Below are positions 16,672 to 25,688 of a stretch of 64,000 nt of DNA, one piece after another (the first letter of the stretch is position 1; every line of letters starts with the position of its first letter). The DNA is from Pseudomonas sp. B21-015. Its GTDB lineage: Bacteria > Pseudomonadota > Gammaproteobacteria > Pseudomonadales > Pseudomonadaceae. The notes under the pieces were generated by a model. The model searched no databases and was not told the DNA's origin. It saw only the letters and a program-made list of their open reading frames with translations. Location: the NCBI RefSeq assembly GCF_024749285.1, contig NZ_CP087196.1, positions 558,001 to 622,000 of the forward strand, in the 5' to 3' direction. The translations under genes and the position numbers were made by a program.

Positions 16672-17295
16672 TTACCCACAATCCCTGTTAGCGCTTCTGT
16701 GGATAACATGTTTGTCCCTCGCTACACCCCATGCCAATCAAGCCCTCCAGACCTCCGTACAAAAAACGATCAGTCTAACCCTCGGTTTTTTCGAGCTTTT
16801 TCCACAGAATGACTTCGCTCACAGGCCAATACTTGCCCCCAATCTCTGTTGGCGCTTCTGTGGATAAGATGTTCGCTGTCCGCTACAAGCCATATAAAAC
16901 GTGGCTTCCAGTAGATTGATCAAATAATGTTCAATCGGGCCTGTTCCTTCACTAATGTCCCCGCAAACCCCGAATTCTTGTGGCTTTCAGCGGTTTTCCA
17001 CAGAACCTGCAAAGTTGCCCCCAAAGTCTGTTGGTGCTTCTGTGGATAAGGTGTTCGCCATCCCTTGTACGCCACGTAGAACGTGCCCTATAAGCTTCTG
17101 GTCAAAAAACAGCCAGTGCATGATTGAAACCCTGTTTCTGGATAAGTCACGGTTTTTCTTCGGTTTTTGTGAAGAAAATTGGCCTCCCATCCACAGTTGT
17201 CCCCATTAGCTGTGGGTGGAGATGTGGATAACTTGTTCGCTGAACCCTGCAAGCCACGGCCTGCATAGGCTGGAACGCGATAGATCAGATTTCAT
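16672..17295 (+). repeat. Tandem array of four DnaA-box elements
   Basis: Four diverged units, 161, 182 and 182 bp apart. Each has four parts. (1) A degenerate DnaA box starts at 16672 (TTACCCACA), 16833 and 17015 (TTGCCCCCA) and 17197 (TTGTCCCCA). (2) A perfect box on the opposite strand, TGTGGATAA, starts exactly 26 bp later (16698, 16859, 17041, 17223). (3) GCCACGT or a variant starts 21 bp after that box (16728, 16889, 17071, 17253), often followed by ACGTGG to form a palindrome. (4) A TCAAAAAAC-like tract starts 31-32 bp further on (16759, 16920, 17102, 17285). TTTTCCACA sequences at 16798 and 16994 and a single TTATCCACA at 17368-17376 are extra. Units E and F near 54.3 kb share the spacing. 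Function is unknown. Confidence 0.85.
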
Positions 17296-17398
17296 ACAGT
17301 TCTAAGGCACTTCCTTGACTTCGATCTGACGCCTGTCTTCACTCTCATGCACAAGGACAACCGTCACTTATCCACATCTGGTTCAGGGAGAACGCGTG

Positions 17399-17530
17399 AT
17401 GGATAGCCAGCCACATCGCTCGCAGCCACATTCGCACCCCAGCCCCTGCATAACCTGTGTACCGACGCCCGCCACCTTGCTGCGTAAACGGATCCATCGT
17501 CGCGCCGCTAATCAGCGTGCTCGCCTATAG
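17399..17530 (+). CDS. Possible small arginine/histidine-rich protein
   Basis: An ATG at 17399, 8 nt after AGGGAG, opens 43 codons ending with TAG at 17528-17530. The product begins MDSQPHRSQPHSHPSPC, has a C-x2-C pair and ends RKRIHRRAANQRARL, giving a very basic tail. No family recognised. It lies between the DnaA-box array and the GMC operon and could equally be noncoding leader sequence. Confidence 0.25.
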   Translation: MDSQPHRSQPHSHPSPCITCVPTPATLLRKRIHRRAANQRARL

Positions 17531-17657
17531 CGACCTTTATCCCATGCCATAACGCCGCTGCCATTGAGGCCTGACCGTGGCCGGTGACCAGGCGGTCGCT
17601 CGTCTATCGATTGCAGGCAACCGCAGAGTTGCCCATCTTCCTGAGAGGAAATGCCCC

Positions 17658-20600
17658 ATGACACGGATCGCCACGCCCATCAGCGACATCAAGGAACATT
17701 ACGACGTGATCGTCATCGGCTCCGGCTACGGCGGCGGGATCGCGGCGTCGCGCCTGTCCCGGGCCGGCAAGCGGGTGTGCCTGCTGGAGCGAGGCCGGGA
17801 AATCCAGCCCGGCGAATACCCCAACACGATGCTGGCGGCCACTGAAGAACTGCAAGTCCATGACCCGGACGGACACATCGGTTCGCGTACCGGGTTGTTC
17901 GACTTGCACGTCAACGCCCAGCAGAACGTGGTGGTCGGTTGCGGCCTGGGCGGCACGTCGCTGATCAACGCCAACGTTGCGCTGGAACCGGAGCCCGGCG
18001 TGTTCGACGATCCGCGCTGGCCGCTGGCGGTGCGCGAGCATCGGGATACCTTGCTCAAGGACGGTTACGCCCGGGCTCGGGAGATGCTCAAGCCCAATCC
18101 CTACCCAAAAACCTCGCCGGTGCTACCGAAACTGGAGGCCAACAAAAAGTCCGCCGACTACCTCAAGCAAGGCGCGCACTTCTACAAGCCGCCGATCAAC
18201 GTGACCTTCGACAAACTGCCGAACAACCTCAACCACGTCGGTGTCGAGCAGTTACCGTGCAATCACTGTGGCGACTGCGTTTCAGGCTGTAACAACAAGG
18301 CCAAGAACACCACGCTGATGAATTACCTGCCGGATGCCTGGAACCACGGCGCGGAAATTTTCTGCCAGGCCGAGGTGCGGCACCTGGAGCGCGATGGCGA
18401 AGGCTGGATCGTGCACTTCCAATACCTGGACAGCGGCCGCGAGAAGTTTTCGGCGCCGACGCTGTTCGTCAAGGCGGACATTGTCGTGGTCTCGGCCGGC
18501 ACTCTGGGCTCCACCGAAATCCTCCTGCGCTCTCGGGACAAAGGCCTGTCGACGTCCAATCAGCTCGGCGAAAACATGAGCGGCAACGGCGACATCCTCG
18601 GTTTTGGCCACAACTGCGATGAAACGATCAACGGCATCGGTTTCGGCGCCCATCCGGCCAATGAAATGAAACCGGTCGGCCCGTGCATCACCTCGATCAT
18701 CGACATGCGCACCGAAGGCGACTGGCGCAGCCGCATGGTCATCGAGGAAGGCTCGATCCCCGGCGCGCTTGGCCGGCCCATGGTGCCGAGCATGGCCACG
18801 TTCGCCGGGTTGCTCGGCAAGCCCACCGATGACAGTTTCACCGGCAAGCTCAAGTACGCGGAGCGCGAAACCGAGAGCTTCCTGCGCGGCCCGTATCACG
18901 GCGCCCTGCACAACATGCAGACCTACCTGATCATGAGCCACGACGACGGCAAGGGGCGCATGGTGCTCGACAGCAAGGATCAGCTGCGCATCGACTGGCC
19001 GGGCGTTGGCGAGCAGGAAAACGTGAAGATCGGCAACGAACGCCTGCACCAGAGCACCAAGGCCTTGGGCGGGATATGGGTCGAGAACCCGATCTGGACC
19101 GAGCTGCTCAAGCACAGCATCGTTTCCGTTCACCCGCTGGGCGGTTGTGTGATGGGCGAGGATGCGGCGCAGGGCGTGGTCAACCACAAGGGCCAGGTGT
19201 TCAGTGGTGTCAGCGGCACCGATGTCTATGCCGGGTTGTACGTGACCGACGGCGCGGTGATTCCGACCTCCCTGGCGGTCAATCCGTTGCTGACCATCTC
19301 CGCCGTAAGTGAGCGCAACATGGGCCTGCTAGCCGCCGATCGCGGTTGGCATATCGATTACACGCTGCCCTCGGCACCGCGCAAAGCGGTGGCACCGCCG
19401 ACCCTCGGCGTGCAGTTCACCGAAACCATGAAGGGCTATTTTTCCAAAGACTTCACCCAGCCTCAGGGCACCGATCTCAAACGCTACGAAGCGGCGGCCA
19501 AACGCGGCGAGTCGGACAACTCGCCGATCGAGTTCACCCTGACCATCACCGCCAACGACCTCAACCGCATGATCAAGGAGCCGGAACACGCCGCGACGCT
19601 GGTCGGCACTCTGGATGCGCCGGGCCTGTCGCCGGAGCCGCTGACCGCCAGCAATGGCGTGTTCAATCTGTTCGAGGAATATCAGGAACAGGTCGGCGTG
19701 CGGCACATGAACTACGACATGAAACTGACTGCCGAGGACGGCAGTGATTATTACTTCAGCGCGTTCAAGACCGTGCCCGAAGACAACGGCGTGCTGAACG
19801 TCTGGCACGACACCAGCACCCTCTACGTAACGCTGTATCGCGGGTCGGACAAGACCGGCGAGGTAATTGGTTCGGGTGTGATGCACATCCTCCCAACTGA
19901 TTTCGCCAAGCAAATGACCACCATGAAGGTGCTCAATGCACGCAACGAACGCGAGCGTATCGATGGGCTGGCGCGGTTTGGCAAGTTCTTCGCCGGCATT
20001 TTGTGGGAGAGCTACGGAGGCGTGTTCGCCGGTGACATCTACTTCAACCCCGATGCGCCACCCCGGCAGAAACGACCGCTGGATGCGCCGACCCCGAGCG
20101 TGCAGTTCTTCCAGACCGAAGACAGCGTTCAGCTACGCCTGACCCGTTATCAGGGCGGCAGTAAAGGGCCGGTGATGCTGGTGCATGGCTTGGGGGTGGG
20201 CTCGAATATTTTCACCACCGACACCATCCAGACCAATCTGCTGGAGTATTTGTGCAAGCACGAGTACGACGTTTGGCTGCTGGATTTCCGGGTGAGCATT
20301 CTGCTGCCGGCCAGCAAGCACGAATGGAACGGCGATCAGATTGCGCAGTACGACTTCAAGGCTGCCATTGAGCATATCCAGCAGGCAACCAAGGCCGCGG
20401 ATGTGCAATGCGTGGTGCATTGCTACGGGGCGACGACCTTCTTCATGTCGCTGCTGGCCGGGTTGCAGGGGGTGCGCTCGGTGGTCTGTTCGCAGATTGC
20501 CGCAGACACGGTGGTCGCCACGGCAACGGGGCTCAAGGCCGGTCTGCACCTTCCGGGAATGCTCGACGCCATCGGCATCAAATCCCTCACCGCGTATGCC

Positions 20601-21110
20601 GACAACAAGGAGAGCTGGTTCAACAAACTCTACGACAAGGCCCTCAACGTCTACGCCCGCATCGAGGCCCAGGGCTACTGCACCAACCCGGTGTGCCATC
20701 GCATCACCTTCATGTACGCGTCGCTGTACCGCCACGACACGCTCAACGAGACCCTGCACGACAACCTGCACGAACTGTTCGGCGAGTCGAACATGCAGAC
20801 CTTCGAGCACCTGGCGCTGATCCTGCGCAAAGGTCATCTGGTGGACTTCAAGGGGCAGGACGTCTACATGCCGCACTTCGACCGGCTGACCATGCCGATC
20901 TGCTTTATCAGTGGCGAAGACAACCAGTGCTACCTGCCGGAAAGCACGCTCAAGACCTATGAGCGCGTGTGCAAAGCCCATGGCCCGGAGCGCTACAGCC
21001 GGCATGTGGTGCCGGGTTACGGGCATATCGACTGCATGTTCGGCAAAAATGCAGTGGTCGATGTGTACCCGATCATCCTGCAACACCTGGAGAAAACGGC
21101 GCTCGGCTAG
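17658..21110 (+). CDS. GMC oxidoreductase fused to an alpha/beta hydrolase
   Basis: 1150 residues; ATG at 17658 follows GAGAGGAA, preferred over a GTG at 17577. Residues about 15-560 are a cholesterol-oxidase-like GMC flavoenzyme: FAD motif GSGYGGG near 24, a four-cysteine motif C201-x2-C204-x2-C207-x3-C211, and the H492PLGG signature. A linker of about 250 residues follows. Residues about 830-1150 are an alpha/beta hydrolase with probable triad C922 (VHCYGA elbow), D1088 and H1123, so the nucleophile is cysteine rather than serine. No signal peptide. The four cysteines may hold an Fe-S cluster. The substrate is unknown; a sterol or other bulky alcohol/lactone is a guess. It is the first of three tightly spaced genes. 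Confidence 0.88.
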   Translation: MTRIATPISDIKEHYDVIVIGSGYGGGIAASRLSRAGKRVCLLERGREIQPGEYPNTMLAATEELQVHDPDGHIGSRTGLFDLHVNAQQNVVVGCGLGGTSLINANVALEPEPGVFDDPRWPLAVREHRDTLLKDGYARAREMLKPNPYPKTSPVLPKLEANKKSADYLKQGAHFYKPPINVTFDKLPNNLNHVGVEQLPCNHCGDCVSGCNNKAKNTTLMNYLPDAWNHGAEIFCQAEVRHLERDGEGWIVHFQYLDSGREKFSAPTLFVKADIVVVSAGTLGSTEILLRSRDKGLSTSNQLGENMSGNGDILGFGHNCDETINGIGFGAHPANEMKPVGPCITSIIDMRTEGDWRSRMVIEEGSIPGALGRPMVPSMATFAGLLGKPTDDSFTGKLKYAERETESFLRGPYHGALHNMQTYLIMSHDDGKGRMVLDSKDQLRIDWPGVGEQENVKIGNERLHQSTKALGGIWVENPIWTELLKHSIVSVHPLGGCVMGEDAAQGVVNHKGQVFSGVSGTDVYAGLYVTDGAVIPTSLAVNPLLTISAVSERNMGLLAADRGWHIDYTLPSAPRKAVAPPTLGVQFTETMKGYFSKDFTQPQGTDLKRYEAAAKRGESDNSPIEFTLTITANDLNRMIKEPEHAATLVGTLDAPGLSPEPLTASNGVFNLFEEYQEQVGVRHMNYDMKLTAEDGSDYYFSAFKTVPEDNGVLNVWHDTSTLYVTLYRGSDKTGEVIGSGVMHILPTDFAKQMTTMKVLNARNERERIDGLARFGKFFAGILWESYGGVFAGDIYFNPDAPPRQKRPLDAPTPSVQFFQTEDSVQLRLTRYQGGSKGPVMLVHGLGVGSNIFTTDTIQTNLLEYLCKHEYDVWLLDFRVSILLPASKHEWNGDQIAQYDFKAAIEHIQQATKAADVQCVVHCYGATTFFMSLLAGLQGVRSVVCSQIAADTVVATATGLKAGLHLPGMLDAIGIKSLTAYADNKESWFNKLYDKALNVYARIEAQGYCTNPVCHRITFMYASLYRHDTLNETLHDNLHELFGESNMQTFEHLALILRKGHLVDFKGQDVYMPHFDRLTMPICFISGEDNQCYLPESTLKTYERVCKAHGPERYSRHVVPGYGHIDCMFGKNAVVDVYPIILQHLEKTALG

Positions 21111-21132
21111 GTGATCGTTCCGGGGAACAAAT

Positions 21133-23001
21133 ATGGACAGTTACATCCGCTGGTTTCAACGCTTCATCTGGCTAGGCATCGTGATGAACATGGTCTTCGC
21201 GATCCCGGCGCTGTTCGCGCCGGCGTTGCTGACCTCGATGCTCGGAATGCCTCCCCAACTCTCCGATCCGTGGCTGGAAAACGCCGGTATGTTGCTGGTG
21301 GGGATCAGCCTGTTCTACATGCCGTCAGGCTTCAACGCACCCAAATACGTCGTGCATTCGTGGCTGTGCGTGTTGTCGCGATTGGTCGCCGTGGCGTTCT
21401 GGATCTACCTGATCAACACCAGCAACCAGGCCCAGGTGTTCGTGCCGATGCTGCTGGGCGATCTGAGTATGTTCCTGATCCTCGGGATTCTGCTGTACCT
21501 GGGCAGCGCTCCGGCCAATCGGCCTTTCGCGCTGCTTCGCGATGGCTGGCGTGAGTGGTGCGCAGCGTGGGCGCGACGCTGGCGGCGACATAGCTTCAAG
21601 GTCGCCACGCTGGTCGTGGTGCTGGCGCTGGGGTTTATCGGCTACGAAACCTGGTATCAGATGCTGCGGGTGGTGCCGGCAGAGCAATACGCCTCCGATG
21701 AGGACCACTACAAGTACGGCGCCATCGGCCTGGGCATCGAAGCGCGGATTCCCTATTACCTGTTCGCCGTGTTGCCGCAGATGTGCCCGGATAAACTGCC
21801 CAAACCCGGTGGCTATGAAGTCTTTGGTTTTCTCTACGAGAACGGCAAGGACCTGCCGATCGGCATGGCCAAGCGGCAGATCGGCTACCCGACCGTGGAG
21901 CCCAACTGCGCCCTGTGCCACACCGGTTCCTACCGGGCCAATACCAGCGAGGTCGCCATCCCGGTGGCCACCGCGCCGGCCAATACCCTGCAACTGCAGG
22001 CCTTCCAGTGGTTCGCCTACAATTGCGCCAGCGACCCGAAGTTCACCACCGACGCGGTGATGACGGCGATCAACAGCAAGTTTCAGCTCGGGTTCTTCGA
22101 GCGCCTGTATAACCGCTACCTGATCATCCCGATGGCCACCAGCGCGCTGATCAAGCAGAAACAGGCCTACGCCTGGCAGCAACTGCGCGCACCGCAAGGG
22201 CCGGGGCGCACCGACACCTTCAACCCGACGAAAATGGTGGTGTTCGGCTTCCCGGATGACTCGACCATCGGCACCGTCGATTTGCCGCAAGTCTGGAACC
22301 AGAAACCCCGGGAGTCGCTGTACTTGCACTGGGACGGCAACAACAACGACATCCATGAGCGCAACTACGCGGCGGCCATGGCCGTGGGCGCGACACCGGA
22401 GTCGGTGCTGCCGGACAGTTTCAACCGGGTGACCAATTGGCTACTCGGGCACAAGGCACCGGCCTGGCCGTTCGCGCTGGACCAGACCAAAGTCGCCCGG
22501 GGCAAACCGGTCTGGGAAAACAACTGCGCCGGTTGCCATGATTTCGGCCGCACCGACACCGGTCAGGTCACCACCAACATTGATGTACTGGGCACCGATC
22601 CCCATCGGCTGAACTCGTTCACCAGCGGTTTAGTCACGGCTTTCCATGGCTTCAAGAAAGCGCCGTTCGACTTTGGCGCCTATCGCAAGACCCAGAGCTA
22701 CAGCAACACGCCCACCGATGGCATCTGGTTGCGCGCGCCGTACTTGCACAACGGTTCGGTGCCGACCCTGTGGGATTTGCTGCAACCACCGGAAAAGCGG
22801 CCGCCGGTGTTCTTCACCGGCTCCGACATTTACGACCAGGACAAGGTCGGCTTCGTCACCAGTGGCCAGCAGATGAAAGCCTCGGCGGACTTCAAATACG
22901 ACACGCGTCTGGAGGGCAACCACAACGGTGGCCACCTGTACGGCACGCAACTGTCGGAACTCGATAAGCGGGCGCTCATCGAGTTCATGAAAACCCTGTG
23001 A
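21133..23001 (+). CDS. Membrane-anchored cytochrome c-type protein
   Basis: 622 residues, 22 bp after the GMC gene. The first 175 residues contain about five membrane helices (roughly 10-33, 50-66, 72-95, 100-124, 154-172); the arginine-rich loop RRWRRH before the last helix suggests that the remaining 450 residues are periplasmic. That part has two heme c motifs, CALCH near 259 and CAGCH near 464, with a third region (GIWLRAPYLHNGSVPTLWDLL) resembling the methionine-side loop of di-heme cytochrome c proteins. It may take electrons from the adjacent oxidoreductase, but the membrane side differs from the apparently cytoplasmic GMC enzyme, which needs explaining. Confidence 0.85.
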   Translation: MDSYIRWFQRFIWLGIVMNMVFAIPALFAPALLTSMLGMPPQLSDPWLENAGMLLVGISLFYMPSGFNAPKYVVHSWLCVLSRLVAVAFWIYLINTSNQAQVFVPMLLGDLSMFLILGILLYLGSAPANRPFALLRDGWREWCAAWARRWRRHSFKVATLVVVLALGFIGYETWYQMLRVVPAEQYASDEDHYKYGAIGLGIEARIPYYLFAVLPQMCPDKLPKPGGYEVFGFLYENGKDLPIGMAKRQIGYPTVEPNCALCHTGSYRANTSEVAIPVATAPANTLQLQAFQWFAYNCASDPKFTTDAVMTAINSKFQLGFFERLYNRYLIIPMATSALIKQKQAYAWQQLRAPQGPGRTDTFNPTKMVVFGFPDDSTIGTVDLPQVWNQKPRESLYLHWDGNNNDIHERNYAAAMAVGATPESVLPDSFNRVTNWLLGHKAPAWPFALDQTKVARGKPVWENNCAGCHDFGRTDTGQVTTNIDVLGTDPHRLNSFTSGLVTAFHGFKKAPFDFGAYRKTQSYSNTPTDGIWLRAPYLHNGSVPTLWDLLQPPEKRPPVFFTGSDIYDQDKVGFVTSGQQMKASADFKYDTRLEGNHNGGHLYGTQLSELDKRALIEFMKTL

Positions 23002-23027
23002 TTCCACTACGGATGGAGGAAGGCGAC

Positions 23028-24275
23028 ATGTCATTGGTCAGTCATTGGGAACACGAGTACGACAAGCTCAAAGTGCGGCTGCATGGTTTGCTCACGCGCG
23101 TGGAAATGGCCTGGATGAAGCTCGTCAGTGAGCTCGAACCCCAGGAGTTCGAAGCCATCATTGCGCTGCTCAAACGCGGCCACGATCAGGCGCAGCACGT
23201 GCTCAAGCATGGCGAGTTGCCGGACGATCAGCCGGGCGTGCCGTGGGAGTTGGCCCATGGCTTGTCGATCCTGCGCATCGGCAATGCCAGCCCGTTGCCG
23301 CAAACGGTGGATGAGTTACAAACCCGGGTGCTGAAGGACGGCAGTCTGCTCGGTTGCCGCAAATGGGAACTGCTCGACCTGTTATGGAGTGAAGCCCTGC
23401 TGAAATGGATCGAAAACCTGCGGCATCACGCGCCATTCGCCACTGACCCGGCATTGGTGAAAATGGATCGCGATGTGACTCTGGCGATCGCCGGCGACTG
23501 GGGCACCGGACCGTTCGACAGCCATGCCCCGGCGGTGGCGGTGGCGAATCAGATGCAACTGGCCCGGGCCAATTTCACCATTCACCTGGGGGATGTGTAT
23601 TACGCCGGCACCCATTCCCAGGAAGACGTGGACATGGCCGGCTGGCCGATGGGCACGCAGGGCTCTTTCACTCTCAATTCCAACCACGAGATGTACAGCG
23701 GCGCCCACGGCTATTTCAAGGAACTGGCCAAGCGTTTTCCGGCGCAGCAGGGCACCAGTTACTTCGCCCTGTACAACGACGATTGGCTGGTGATCGGCCT
23801 CGACACGGCGTATGCCTCGGACGCCATGAACCTGTACATGGATGGCACCCTGAACCAACCGCAGATCGACTGGATGAAAAGCCTGCCCCAACGCAAGAAG
23901 ATCATGGTGCTCAGCCATCACCAGGGCTTCGATATTTCCGGGCACAACAAGACCGCGCTGTATCAACCCGTCTGCGATGCCCTGGGGCGCGAGCCGGATT
24001 ACTGGTATTGGGGGCATTTGCACAACGGCATCTGCTATGCCACTCAAGGCGGGTTGCATGCGCGCTGCGCCGGGCACGGGGCGATTCCCTACGGCAATGC
24101 CAGCGAGTTGAATGGACATTCGCGGGTGCTGTGGTCGGAAACGCAAAATGCGCGGGATGCGGCGTACCCGGATCGGGTGTTGAATGGTTATGTGAAGGTG
24201 CGGCTGGTGGGGGAGAACATCGAAGAGACGTTTATTGGCGAGGATGGCAGTGTGAGGTGGGCCTCAGCCCAATGA
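23028..24275 (+). CDS. Calcineurin-like metallophosphoesterase
   Basis: 415 residues; the ATG at 23028 has a GGAGGAAGG site (an earlier GTG at 22998 overlaps the cytochrome stop). The N-terminal 140 residues are helical and unassigned. The phosphoesterase domain has all expected metal motifs: AGDWG with D157, HLGDVYY with D189, SNHE, LSHHQGFD and GHLHNG. No signal peptide was seen. It ends the three-gene operon 26 bp after the cytochrome gene. The substrate is unknown; a phosphorylated substrate or product of the GMC/hydrolase partner is one idea. Confidence 0.85.
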   Translation: MSLVSHWEHEYDKLKVRLHGLLTRVEMAWMKLVSELEPQEFEAIIALLKRGHDQAQHVLKHGELPDDQPGVPWELAHGLSILRIGNASPLPQTVDELQTRVLKDGSLLGCRKWELLDLLWSEALLKWIENLRHHAPFATDPALVKMDRDVTLAIAGDWGTGPFDSHAPAVAVANQMQLARANFTIHLGDVYYAGTHSQEDVDMAGWPMGTQGSFTLNSNHEMYSGAHGYFKELAKRFPAQQGTSYFALYNDDWLVIGLDTAYASDAMNLYMDGTLNQPQIDWMKSLPQRKKIMVLSHHQGFDISGHNKTALYQPVCDALGREPDYWYWGHLHNGICYATQGGLHARCAGHGAIPYGNASELNGHSRVLWSETQNARDAAYPDRVLNGYVKVRLVGENIEETFIGEDGSVRWASAQ

Positions 24276-24381
24276 TCGTTCCCACGCTCTGCGTGGGAAT
24301 GCAGCCCGGGACGCTCCGCGTCCCAAGAGCCGAACGCGGAGCGTCCGTTGAGGCATTCCCACGCGGAGCGTGGGAACGATC
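24274..24381. repeat. Complex palindrome (family 2)
   Basis: A copy of the 110-bp nested palindrome, beginning on the stop codon of the phosphoesterase gene and ending 15 bp from the stop of the convergent gbcA gene. It could serve as a bidirectional transcript end. Confidence 0.85.
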
Positions 24382-24395
24382 AAACGATCAAGCTT

Positions 24396-25688
24396 TTATT
24401 GCGCCGCGACACCCTTGAGGTAGGCTGGAGCTTCCGCCCCAAGGTTGTTCAGCAACCGCTCGCTGTACCAATCCACGAAGTTCACCACACCAAACTCATA
24501 GGTCTTGGAGTAAGGTCCAGGCTGGTAAGCCGTGGAGTTGATCCCGCGCTGGTTCTCTTCGGCCAGGCGACGGTCCTGATCGTTGGTGGCATCCCAGACC
24601 TGGCGCATGCGCTCCACGTCGTAGTCCACGCCTTCGACCGCGTCCTTGTGCACGATCCACTTGGTGGTGACCATGGTCTCCTGAGCGCTGATCGGCCACA
24701 CGGTGAACACGATGATGTGGTCGCCCATGCAGTGGTTCCACGAGTGCGGCAGGTGCAGGATGCGCATCGAGCCCAGGTCCGGGTTCTTGATGCGGCCCAT
24801 CAGTTTGGCGCAGCCCTGTTTGCCGTCCATGGTCATCGACACGGTGCCCTTGAGCAGCGGCATGCGCACGATGCGGTTACGCAGGCCGAAACTGGCGTGG
24901 GCGTAAGGGATTTTCTCGGCTTCCCAAGCAGCGGCCGAGGCGGCTACGTGATCCTTGAAGGCCTGGTCGGCACGCGGGTCGGTGACGTCGTCCCATTCCA
25001 GCAGGGTTTTCAGCAGTTCCGGGTGCGACGCGTTGCAGTGGTAGCACTCGCGGTTGTTTTCCAGCACCAGTTTCCAGTTGGCCTTTTCCATCAAGGTGGT
25101 TTGCACCGCCACCTTGGTGTTCTCCATGTCGTACGGTTCCATGTAATGGCTGAGCGTCGACAGGAAGTCATCGATGGCCGGCGGGTTCTCCGACAGGCTG
25201 ATGAAGATGTAACCGCCGGCGGTCTTCACGTTCACCGGTTTGAGGCCGTACTGCTTCATGTCGAAGTCGGCGCCCATTTCGGTGCCGGCGAACAGCAGGC
25301 GACCGTCCAGCTCGTAAGTCCACTGGTGGTAGTGGCAGACCAGTTTGGCGACTTTGCCTTTTTCACTGGTGCACAACCGTGAACCGCGGTGGCGGCAGAC
25401 GTTGTGGAACGCATGCACCACGCCGTCGGCGCCGCGAATCACGATAATCGGGTTCTTGCCGACTTGCAGGGTCAGGTAGTTGCCCTTGGTCGGGATCTCG
25501 CAGGTCATGCCGGCGATCAACCACTCTTTCTGGAAGATTTCCTGCATGTCGATATCAAACAGCCGCTCGTCAGAGTAAAACGGCTGCGGCAGCGAGAAAG
25601 TGCGCTCGCGCTCTTGCAGCATCTGCGCGGTGGCCTTGCGTGCGGGTTCCAGTGGATCGCCCAGGCTCAGTGTAGTGGTGACGTCCAT
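24396..25688 (-). CDS. gbcA: Glycine betaine monooxygenase, Rieske oxygenase subunit
   Basis: 430 residues from the ATG at 25688 (GAGGAAA site), starting MDVTTTLSLGDPLEPARKAT. The Rieske centre is C98-x-H100 and C118-x2-H121. The mononuclear iron site follows in the NNRECYHCNASHPEL stretch. GbcA, with reductase GbcB, oxidatively demethylates glycine betaine to dimethylglycine, releasing formaldehyde. It is transcribed divergently from gbcB across a 282-bp regulatory region. Confidence 0.95.
   Translation of the reverse strand: MDVTTTLSLGDPLEPARKATAQMLQERERTFSLPQPFYSDERLFDIDMQEIFQKEWLIAGMTCEIPTKGNYLTLQVGKNPIIVIRGADGVVHAFHNVCRHRGSRLCTSEKGKVAKLVCHYHQWTYELDGRLLFAGTEMGADFDMKQYGLKPVNVKTAGGYIFISLSENPPAIDDFLSTLSHYMEPYDMENTKVAVQTTLMEKANWKLVLENNRECYHCNASHPELLKTLLEWDDVTDPRADQAFKDHVAASAAAWEAEKIPYAHASFGLRNRIVRMPLLKGTVSMTMDGKQGCAKLMGRIKNPDLGSMRILHLPHSWNHCMGDHIIVFTVWPISAQETMVTTKWIVHKDAVEGVDYDVERMRQVWDATNDQDRRLAEENQRGINSTAYQPGPYSKTYEFGVVNFVDWYSERLLNNLGAEAPAYLKGVAAQ

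Noticed and set aside
16759..16930. IHF sites in the A-tract part of the repeat units
   Set aside because: ATCAA occurs in units B and E, but the TTR half expected four bases later is missing.
16532..17376. CRISPR array as explanation of the repeats
   Set aside because: The repeats are diverged, intervals are 161-182 bp, and no cas genes are near.
16672..17376. Chromosomal replication origin
   Set aside because: No dnaA, dnaN, gyrB or rpmH genes nearby and no clear AT-rich unwinding region; DnaA boxes alone do not make an origin.
17658..21110. Two separate genes misread as one because of a sequencing error
   Set aside because: The frame is continuous through the linker with normal codon use and no internal start with a binding site.
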